Part shown: in pieces, positions 1 through 3,927 of the stretch
Numbering within the stretch: the first letter of the stretch is position 1
Layout of the letters: each line of letters begins with the position of its first letter
Assembly (NCBI GenBank): GCA_044356825.1
Contig: JBIKVM010000183.1
Coordinates: 1 to 5,896, forward strand
DNA length: 5,896 bases
Direction of reading: 5' to 3'
DNA from: JAUREX01 sp044356825
GTDB taxonomy: Bacteria; Pseudomonadota; Alphaproteobacteria; Rhodobacterales; Rhodobacteraceae
Notes under the pieces: model-generated
Told to the model about the DNA's origin: nothing
Databases searched by the model: none
Seen by the model: the letters and a program-made list of their open reading frames with translations, nothing else
Made by a program: the position numbers and the translations under genes

Positions 1-2
1 CA

Positions 3-125
3 ATGCACGAAAACAGTCCACGGACGCACGTCTTCAGGTGGCACAACGAGTCCCACGGCCATCTTGGCGGAGCCGAAGCCGTTGATCAGACGTTCCTTAA
101 GGCATGGGGCGTCAAACCTGAATAG
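3..125 (+). CDS. Possible C-terminal end of an unidentified protein
   Basis: A plus-strand frame is open from the window edge to a TAG at 123-125. It would encode about 40 residues rich in His, ending in ...AWGVKPE. An ATG lies at position 3, but with only two bases before it I cannot tell whether this is a start or an internal Met. If real, the gene converges on the minus-strand phage operon that ends at 140. The opposite strand is also open over nearly the same bases (from an ATG at 62 running off the left edge), so the strand is undecided. I recognise no family in either reading, and base composition here is less GC-rich than in the neighbouring genes. Treat this as an unresolved edge fragment. 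Confidence 0.22.
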   Translation: MHENSPRTHVFRWHNESHGHLGGAEAVDQTFLKAWGVKPE

Positions 126-139
126 CCTGCGGTCGCCAT

Positions 140-568
140 TCAAGCCTGACCGGCCTTCGCCACCACGAACGCCTTTGACCGCTTCCTCGGCACCTGCCTG
201 CCGTTCAGCCGCCAGACGATGACCGCGAGGCCGTACTGCCAGCGCCGGTTTGCGGTGGCGCGGCTGATCCCGATCTCCCAACAGATCGCCTTCCATGGTG
301 TACGGTTGGCGCGCAACCAGACGATCCGGGCGTCCTCGAGGCCGAGCCAGCGCAGCCAGAGCATCGCCTCCTCGGCCTCGGTAATCTGGCGGGGCCCGGG
401 CCTCGGGCGGCGCATTTGCGCTTCCTGGCCCACCTTGTCGGCAAAGCTGAGCAGATACTCGGGCCAGGCGTTGAAGAAGCCCTGCGGCTTCACCTCGGGC
501 AGCGCCTCGAATACCTCGGCCGCGCTCTCGAGCCGGTCCTCGACCATGTGGGATTTCCACTCACCCAT
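140..568 (-). CDS. DUF6362-type phage protein with helix-turn-helix-like segment
   Basis: This 142-residue soluble protein resembles the DUF6362 family found in alphaproteobacterial prophages; its biochemical role is not established. The N-terminal part (about 8-45) is an acidic, helix-rich stretch with VEDRLE, ALPEVKPQG and AWPEYL. A basic Pro/Arg linker (53-60, RRPRPGPR) follows, then a tryptophan-rich C-terminal half. In that half, residues about 91-112 (PWKAICWEIGISRATANRRW) look like a helix-turn-helix with a Gly-Ile-Ser turn, so DNA binding is a reasonable inference, for example as a regulator or a small-terminase-like protein. The ATG at 568 is preceded by GGGAGGT about 6 bases upstream, which favours it over the internal ATG at 547. 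The start overlaps the end of the 66-residue gene upstream by 8 bases, so the two are probably translationally coupled as the last genes of the RuvC operon. Confidence 0.8.
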   Translation of the reverse strand: MGEWKSHMVEDRLESAAEVFEALPEVKPQGFFNAWPEYLLSFADKVGQEAQMRRPRPGPRQITEAEEAMLWLRWLGLEDARIVWLRANRTPWKAICWEIGISRATANRRWQYGLAVIVWRLNGRQVPRKRSKAFVVAKAGQA

Positions 569-761
569 GGCGCACCTCCCCGACCGAGGACCGAACGCCG
601 TAGAGCTTCGTGCCCAGTTGCTCGACTAGGACGCGTTCGGGCCAGGTCAGCCGATCGTCATGGACGCTGACTGCGAGCAGGCCCTGCTCATGCCAGCCGT
701 CGCGCTTGACCTGCTCGGGGTCGCGGCGCTGGCCGCCGTAGCCTTTTGGGTGCCACCTCAT
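561..761 (-). CDS. Small conserved phage hypothetical protein, 66 aa
   Basis: This short gene is supported mainly by its packing. Its ATG (761-759) overlaps the TGA of the RuvC-like gene in an ATGA (758-761), and its TGA (561-563) lies inside the start of the DUF6362-type gene. A longer open frame continues upstream to 959, but that part is an Arg/His/Gly-rich shadow of the RuvC-like gene and is not expected to be translated. The product begins MRWHPKGYGG and has a charged centre, then a segment with LTWPERVLVEQLGTKLYGVR. It has no signal peptide, membrane span or cysteine. It resembles small proteins I associate with Rhodobacterales prophages, but I know no function for it. Translation is presumably coupled to termination of the resolvase. 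Confidence 0.7.
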   Translation of the reverse strand: MRWHPKGYGGQRRDPEQVKRDGWHEQGLLAVSVHDDRLTWPERVLVEQLGTKLYGVRSSVGEVRHG

Positions 762-1279
762 GCGAGCCACCCGTTCGTCTCGATCGCCCAGAGCAGGATG
801 GCGATGGCGTCGGCCTCGTTGTCGTCGGCGGGCGAGAAGCCGCGCGCCCGGGCGGCCGCCATCATGGCGTCCTTGTTCGCGTTTCCCTTGCCGGTGGCGT
901 GGCGTTTGATGGTCCCGACCGGGACCCCCTGATAGGCGATGTTCGCGCTCTCCGCCCATGCCGTCAGCGTGGCCATGAGCCCGCCGTAGACATGCGCGGC
1001 ATCGGTGCCCGCATGCCTGCGCACCTCCTCGAAATGGATCGCGGCGATGGCTCCGGCATCGTGTGCTAGCTGCTCGAGCCAGCCCCGGAACCGCAGATAG
1101 CGCATGCCGCCACCATCATAGCGGCTGGGCCGGAATGACACCGTGCCGCTGGTGATAAGACCGTCACGGCTTCGGAGGGCCCAGCCGGTCGTGGTGCCGA
1201 GATCGAGGGCGAGGATGCAGGACAGGTTGATCGCGCACGGCTCGGGGCGAGCCTCCTGCGCGGGAATCGGTGTGTTCAT
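758..1279 (-). CDS. RuvC-like Holliday-junction resolvase / crossover junction endonuclease, phage type
   Basis: This 173-residue protein has the RuvC/RNase H-fold layout. The first strand reads ILALDLGTTTGWAL, with the candidate catalytic Asp at 26. A second acidic site lies in IHFEEVRRH (Glu84/Glu85). The C-terminal acidic motif DDNEADAIAILLW contains Asp152/153, Glu155 and Asp157. A conserved basic stretch GTIKRHATGKGNANKD (about 122-137) precedes it, as in phage and bacterial RuvC proteins. The expected role is resolving branched DNA intermediates during phage replication or recombination. The ATG at 1279 has AGGTGAG about 9 bases upstream. The first 15 residues are a non-conserved-looking extension, so a slightly later start is possible, though no other ATG precedes the first motif. 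It is the first gene of a three-gene overlapping operon. Upstream lies the repeat-rich gene-free region instead of the phage gene one would expect. Confidence 0.85.
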   Translation of the reverse strand: MNTPIPAQEARPEPCAINLSCILALDLGTTTGWALRSRDGLITSGTVSFRPSRYDGGGMRYLRFRGWLEQLAHDAGAIAAIHFEEVRRHAGTDAAHVYGGLMATLTAWAESANIAYQGVPVGTIKRHATGKGNANKDAMMAAARARGFSPADDNEADAIAILLWAIETNGWLA

Positions 1280-1326
1280 CGTGAAGGCTCACCTGTTGCG
1301 TGGGCCTTCGGCTTTGGTCAATTTAC

Positions 1327-1354
1327 GATGTAGCATTCGGCGGACACGTGCCAA
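1327..1354 (-). promoter_or_regulatory. Candidate promoter for the RuvC-like operon
   Basis: On the minus strand, TTGGCA (1354-1349, five of six bases of a sigma-70 -35 box) is followed after 16 bases by TACATC (1332-1327), a weak -10 box. The predicted start of transcription would be about 40 bases before the ATG at 1279. High-GC alphaproteobacterial promoters are degenerate and short boxes of this kind occur by chance, so this is only a candidate. Confidence 0.2.
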
Positions 1355-1460
1355 AGCGAAAACGAACACGGGCGGCGCTACCGGCGAAAATTGACGCGCT
1401 ACTCGTCCCGGTCCCAACCTCTGAACGCGTGGCCCCAACCCCCGAGGGCGTTGGGACAGC

Positions 1461-1480
1461 CATTTATAAATTTATTTCAG
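1461..1480. other. AT-rich segment inside the repeat array
   Basis: The run CATTTATAAATTTATTTCAG is almost pure A/T in otherwise GC-rich DNA. It lies between inverted copies of the GGTTGGGAC-type motif (left neighbours at 1449-1457, right at 1498-1506). It could be a duplex-unwinding element of an origin or simply a promoter-like -10 region; TATAAA-type matches exist on both strands. Only its composition and position are observed. Confidence 0.5.
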
Positions 1481-1595
1481 TTACTTGAGCGGAGTTTGTC
1501 CCAACCTCGGCGTCCCCAACGGGGTCCTTCTCTTTCCGTATAGAAAAAACATGTTCCCGACCTTTCCCGTTCTTCCACATGAGTGTATCGAAAAT

Positions 1596-1611
1596 GGTTG
1601 GGACCACGGGG
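1596..1611 (+). repeat. 16-base perfect direct repeat, copy 1
   Basis: GGTTGGGACCACGGGG occurs here and again at 1681-1696, 85 bases later and in the same orientation. The flanking bases differ, so the unit is just this 16-mer, which contains the shorter array motif. Confidence 0.85.
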
Positions 1612-1652
1612 TGAGGTTGTGGACGCCGTTGTTTTTGAATGGTTTTTCGTGT

Positions 1653-1677
1653 CCCCAACCCTTCCGGAAGGTTGGGG
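1653..1677. repeat. 25-base near-perfect palindrome
   Basis: CCCCAA and TTGGGG flank the perfect 12-base palindrome CCTTCCGGAAGG, with a single extra C on the left side. It is built from two opposed copies of the array motif. It could form a cruciform or hairpin, or bind a dimeric protein. No T-run follows in either direction, so an intrinsic terminator is unlikely. Confidence 0.75.
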
Positions 1678-1680
1678 CAG

Positions 1681-1696
1681 GGTTGGGACCACGGGG
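1681..1696 (+). repeat. 16-base perfect direct repeat, copy 2
   Basis: This is the second copy of GGTTGGGACCACGGGG (first at 1596-1611). It is followed immediately by a further AGGTTGGGAC, giving two array motifs within 26 bases. Confidence 0.85.
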
Positions 1697-1767
1697 AGGT
1701 TGGGACACCGAAAAATTTGAAGGCGGTTCGGAGTGAACGAAGCTGCTGAAGGTCACGGGGGGATTGA

Positions 1768-1802
1768 AGCGGCCACTCGGTGCCAAGACCCGAATGACCG
1801 CT
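1768..1802 (-). terminator. Terminator-like hairpin after the leftward cassette operon
   Basis: Read as minus-strand RNA, AGCGGUCAUUCGG (1802-1790) pairs along all 13 positions with CCGAGUGGCCGCU (1780-1768), including two G-U wobbles, leaving a 9-base loop. It starts 7 bases beyond the anchor-protein stop codon (1810-1812), where a terminator is expected. The wobbles work only on the minus strand, which fits the direction of transcription. The U-run after it is poor (TCAATCC), so it may be a weak intrinsic terminator or a 3' stabilising stem. Confidence 0.6.
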
Positions 1803-1809
1803 CCCGAAC

Positions 1810-2421
1810 TCAGAAGGTCTCGATGACCTCGGCATAGGCGCCGCGCAGTTGCAGCATGACGGTCACGGCCGAGCTGTCGCGGTTGCGCCAGAACCAGCCG
1901 TGTTCGCCGGCGAAGGGCGCCTCGATACTGCCCTCGCCAGCGGTTTCACCACGGCCGCGGGCATAGTCGATGGACTGGCCTGCGCCATGGGCGTGCAGGT
2001 CGAAGTTGATCCGCCCGCCTGTCGCGGTCCAAGCGTATTGAGCCACATCGCCAGCGGCCATCACCAGCTTGATCTCGGCGGTGGCGCCGGGTTCCAGCGT
2101 GAAGGTGACCGTGTCGGTCCAGGCTTCCTGAGCATGGGCCGCGCCGACGAACAGGCCGAAGACGTCGTCGATCAGGCTCGAGGATTGGTCGCCGTGGATC
2201 AGTGCGTCCTGCGCCGCCTCTTCTGCCAGTTCGCGCTTGATCTCGCCCATCTCGGTCAGGCCGAGGACACGGCCCACGCCGGTCGGGTCGATGGCATGTT
2301 CGGCAGGCAGGTAGACGGTGACGAGGATCACCACTGCGCCGATGGCCGCCATGATCGAGGAACGGAAAAGCTGCGCCTTGCTGGGCAGATCCTCGGGGCG
2401 GGGTTGGGGTGCGTTGTACAT
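1810..2421 (-). CDS. Transmembrane anchor protein (periplasmic, HupE-associated)
   Basis: This 203-residue protein resembles those annotated as 'transmembrane anchor protein' in Rhodobacterales; its biochemical function is unknown. A short cytoplasmic N-terminus is followed by one hydrophobic segment (about 21-39, SSIMAAIGAVVILVTVYLPA). A charged linker (about 56-75) and a short hydrophobic patch ending in GAAHAQEA (92-100) come next. The C-terminal domain (about 101-203) looks beta-rich, with Trp, Gly and His and the motif NFDLHAHG; it is probably periplasmic. Because AHAQ resembles a signal peptidase site, release of the C-terminal domain is conceivable but unproven. GGAGA lies about 7 bases before the ATG. 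The gene starts 16 bases after the HupE-like stop and is the last gene of the leftward operon, so a partner role for the HupE-like protein is inferred from context only. Confidence 0.75.
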   Translation of the reverse strand: MYNAPQPRPEDLPSKAQLFRSSIMAAIGAVVILVTVYLPAEHAIDPTGVGRVLGLTEMGEIKRELAEEAAQDALIHGDQSSSLIDDVFGLFVGAAHAQEAWTDTVTFTLEPGATAEIKLVMAAGDVAQYAWTATGGRINFDLHAHGAGQSIDYARGRGETAGEGSIEAPFAGEHGWFWRNRDSSAVTVMLQLRGAYAEVIETF

Positions 2422-2437
2422 GTGTCTCTCCGATGTC

Positions 2438-3166
2438 TCAGGCCGAGGCGATATAACCGGCGATCTGCTGGCCGGTCAGGATCACGCCAAGGACGATCAT
2501 GTTGATGTTGGCGACAGTGGCCTGCCGCATGAAATTGGGGCTGCGCCGCCAGTAGCCCATGACGATCAGGATGACCGCAAGCGCCAGCAACTGGCCGATC
2601 TCGACACCCACGTTGAAGGCGATCAGGTTGGCGAGAAGCCCGTCCTCCGCGATCTGGTATTCGAGGATCTTGGTGGCCAGACCCGTCCCGTGGAACAGAC
2701 CGAAGATCAGCGTCGCGGCCTTGGTGTTGGGCTGGACCCCGAACCATTTCTGATAGGCGCCAAGGTTGTCGAGCGCCTTGTAGACGACCGAAAGCCCAAT
2801 GATCGCGTCGATGATGTACGCGTTGATACCCCAGCCATACCAGACGCCCAGAAGCATCGTCACCGAATGGCCGACGGCGAAGATGCTGACATAGATGGCG
2901 ACGTCCTTCATCTTGTAGAGGAAGAACACGACGCCCAAGAGGAACAGGATGTGGTCGTAGCCGGTCACCATGTGCTTGGCGCCGAGATAGATGAAGGGGA
3001 TGATATGCACCCCCCAGATTTCCTGGATATAGCCCGCATCACCCGGGGTGACGTTGTGGGCTAGAGCCTGCGCGACGCTTGATGCATAGAGCGCAAGCAA
3101 GGTGAGGAAGAGGGCTGTGACGCGGCGGGAGACCAGCGCTGGGAAGCCCGATGACGTCGAAGGCAT
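2438..3166 (-). CDS. HupE/UreJ-like integral membrane protein, putative nickel/cobalt handling
   Basis: This 242-residue membrane protein carries HupE/UreJ hallmarks: a His/Asp signature HMVTGYDH (65-72), a conserved His in VGHSVTMLLG (His100), FGLFHGTGLA (155-164, His159) and FNVGVEIGQL (184-193, Glu189). Residues 1-36 form a signal peptide (SRRVTALFLTLLALYASS, cleavage after AQALA), which would leave His37 as the mature N-terminus. About six further hydrophobic spans follow. HupE of rhizobia is a nickel permease; whether this relative imports, exports or buffers metal is not shown by sequence. The frame stays open upstream to 3520, but that part is a shadow of the preceding gene. The ATG at 3166 has GGAG 8 bases upstream and starts a good signal peptide. 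Placement opposite a metal repressor and exporter argues for a role in metal stress rather than hydrogenase or urease maturation, since no such genes are visible. Confidence 0.85.
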   Translation of the reverse strand: MPSTSSGFPALVSRRVTALFLTLLALYASSVAQALAHNVTPGDAGYIQEIWGVHIIPFIYLGAKHMVTGYDHILFLLGVVFFLYKMKDVAIYVSIFAVGHSVTMLLGVWYGWGINAYIIDAIIGLSVVYKALDNLGAYQKWFGVQPNTKAATLIFGLFHGTGLATKILEYQIAEDGLLANLIAFNVGVEIGQLLALAVILIVMGYWRRSPNFMRQATVANINMIVLGVILTGQQIAGYIASA

Positions 3167-3227
3167 GAAATACTCCGGAGTTGAGTGTATCTGACGATGT
3201 TCGCCGCGCGTGTCGCGCAGTGGTCGG

Positions 3228-3584
3228 TCAGGCGCGCGGAGGTCGTTCGATCCGGAAAATGCGGTGTGGGCCCGATTGTGACGCCCGCAGGCGCCAGGCA
3301 TCTTGCGCGGCGGGCCAGGCACCGCCACTGGTGGGCGCGACGGCCAGCGCCGGGCTGTGGTCATGATCGACGGCGTCGTGGCTGTGCCCGTGCAGGGCCG
3401 CAAGGAGGTCTTCTTGAAGCCCGTGGCTATGGCCGTGATCGGCAAACATCTGGGCGTGGTCTTGAAGCGTCTCGGCAATGCGCGGGACATGGGACAGGCT
3501 GGGCAGAATGGACCAGACAACGAGCGAAAGGCACAGAAGTGCCGTCATGATCCGCCCTGCGAGCGTCTGCCCTGTCCACGTCAC
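3228..3584 (-). CDS. Exported histidine-rich protein, putative periplasmic metal binder
   Basis: This product of up to 118 residues has an N-terminal hydrophobic segment (about 12-30, IMTALLCLSLVVWSILPSLS) that serves as a signal peptide or anchor. The stretch DHAQMFADHGHSHG follows, and then ALHGHSHDAVDHDHSP, so roughly ten His cluster between residues 43 and 77. The C-terminus (about 94-118) is basic and Arg-rich with little obvious structure. No named family is recognised; periplasmic binding of nickel, cobalt or similar ions is inferred from the His clusters and from the neighbours. The start is uncertain: GTG at 3584 has a weak AGGCAGG upstream, while ATG at 3548 would give a shorter signal peptide with an equally weak site. 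It is the first gene of the leftward operon, 61 bases before the HupE-like gene. Confidence 0.7.
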   Translation of the reverse strand: MTWTGQTLAGRIMTALLCLSLVVWSILPSLSHVPRIAETLQDHAQMFADHGHSHGLQEDLLAALHGHSHDAVDHDHSPALAVAPTSGGAWPAAQDAWRLRASQSGPHRIFRIERPPRA

Positions 3585-3606
3585 GAAAGCCTGCCTGAAA
3601 CTTGTG

Positions 3607-3625
3607 CGGCACGCATGCGGTGCCG
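3607..3625. promoter_or_regulatory. Inverted repeat CGGCAC-N7-GTGCCG in the divergent control region
   Basis: CGGCAC (3607-3612) and GTGCCG (3620-3625) are perfect inverted arms around a loop that contains GCATGC. It lies between the palindromic operator and the His-rich gene, inside the presumed leader of the leftward transcript. It could be a second protein-binding site or an RNA hairpin; its function is unknown. Confidence 0.4.
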
Positions 3626-3632
3626 TCTTGTT

Positions 3633-3653
3633 CTATCCTCCCCTAGGGGATAG
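3633..3653. promoter_or_regulatory. Putative CsoR/RcnR-type operator shared by the two divergent operons
   Basis: The outer arms CTATCC (3633-3638) and GGATAG (3648-3653) enclose the perfect palindrome CCCCTAGGGG (3640-3649). CsoR/RcnR-family repressors bind G/C-tracts flanked by AT-containing inverted repeats, so this is the expected site for the repressor whose ATG lies 9 bases downstream. A repressor bound here would overlap the likely promoters of both operons. The site was found by eye; no -35/-10 pair near it is strong enough to call on either strand. Confidence 0.65.
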
Positions 3654-3662
3654 CGTACTTTT

Positions 3663-3923
3663 ATGTCAGAACTGCACCTGCATGCAACCCACCCCGCCCT
3701 GATCGCCCGGCTGAAACGCGCCGATGGCCATCTGAGGGCGGTGATCGAGATGATCGAGGCAGGCAAGCCCTGTCTCGAGATCGCGCAGCAGCTTCACGCC
3801 GTCGAAAAGGCCGTGGTGAACGCCAAGCGCGCGCTGATCCATGACCACATGGATCATTGCCTGGATACCGAGCATTCGGAGCAGGATCGCGCGGACCTCA
3901 AGACCATCGCCCGGTATCTGTAG
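3663..3923 (+). CDS. Metal-sensing transcriptional repressor, CsoR/RcnR family (InrS-like ligand set)
   Basis: This 86-residue all-helical protein of normal family length (DUF156/PF02583) shows the usual features: LIARLKRADGHLRAV (13-27), a Cys at the start of helix 2 (PCLEIAQQL, Cys37), VEKAVVNAKRALI (47-59) and the helix-2 end DHMDHC (61-66). In CsoR the metal triad is Cys-x25-His-x4-Cys spacing; here Cys37, His62 and Cys66 fit. His5, 32 residues before Cys37, matches the extra N-terminal His of RcnR and InrS. His-Cys-His-Cys is the set I recall for the nickel sensor InrS, whereas RcnR ends in His and CsoR lacks the first His. It should repress both operons until Ni(II) (or Co(II)/Cu(I)) binds. 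No ribosome site lies at normal distance; AGGGGA at 3645-3650, within the operator, ends 12 bases before the ATG. Confidence 0.9.
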   Translation: MSELHLHATHPALIARLKRADGHLRAVIEMIEAGKPCLEIAQQLHAVEKAVVNAKRALIHDHMDHCLDTEHSEQDRADLKTIARYL

Positions 3924-3927
3924 CGCC

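Larger units (their letters stand above)
1411..1706. repeat. Array of about nine GGTTGGGAC-type motifs in both orientations
   Basis: Exact or one-base variants of GGTTGGGAC, or its complement GTCCCAACC, occur at 1411-1419, 1433-1440 (CCCCAACC), 1449-1457 (CGTTGGGAC), 1498-1506, 1512-1520 (GTCCCCAAC), 1596-1604, 1651-1660 (GTCCCCAACC), 1670-1677 (GGTTGGGG), 1681-1689 and 1698-1706. Copies left and right of the AT-rich stretch occur in both orientations. Such density in under 300 bases is not explained by coding sequence, and spacing is irregular, so this is not a CRISPR array. Iterons for a replication protein, or multiple operators, are possible readings. A decayed coding repeat is the main alternative. 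Confidence 0.75.
1280..1809. other. 530-base gene-free, repeat-rich region
   Basis: No convincing gene lies between the RuvC-like start and the anchor-protein stop. Several frames are open on both strands (for example 1464-1835 minus and 1485-1736 plus). Their products are low-complexity mixtures of Gly, Pro, Thr, Trp and Arg, because the same GGTTGGGAC-type motif is read in different frames. None has a good ribosome binding site. The region is visibly less GC-rich than its surroundings in the middle (AT-rich runs near 1461-1480, 1540-1560 and 1630-1650). It holds the repeat array, the direct repeat, the palindrome and the terminator-like hairpin listed separately. Confidence 0.7.

Noticed and set aside
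1323..1463. 46-residue minus-strand frame starting at the ATG next to the AT-rich segment
   Set aside because: Low-complexity Val/Gly/Thr/Ser composition, no ribosome site, and it covers the candidate promoter of the RuvC-like operon.
1300..1488. 62-residue plus-strand frame with a GTG start
   Set aside because: No ribosome site, antisense to the leader of the RuvC-like operon, and its C-terminal part is simply the repeat motif translated.
1411..1706. CRISPR array
   Set aside because: Repeats are only 8-16 bases, lie in both orientations and have irregular spacing with no regular spacers.
1464..1835. Several overlapping minus-strand open frames (and 1485-1736 on the plus strand) in the gene-free region
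   Set aside because: Their products are Gly/Pro/Thr/Trp/Arg mixtures produced by the repeated GGTTGGGAC motif. They overlap the cassette terminator hairpin or the anchor-protein stop, and none has a ribosome binding site. A decayed gene cannot be excluded.
2318..3064. 248-residue plus-strand frame
   Set aside because: Asp/Val/His-rich antisense of the HupE-like gene, which has clear family motifs and a signal peptide on the other strand.
3172..3181. ACTCCGGAGT palindrome in front of the HupE-like gene
   Set aside because: It is only 10 bases and contains the ribosome binding site; no partner site or conserved operator pattern supports a regulatory role.
3167..3520. N-terminal extension of the HupE-like frame to 3520
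   Set aside because: The extension overlaps the His-rich gene in another frame, is Arg/Pro-rich, and would bury a good signal peptide and the GGAG site before 3166.
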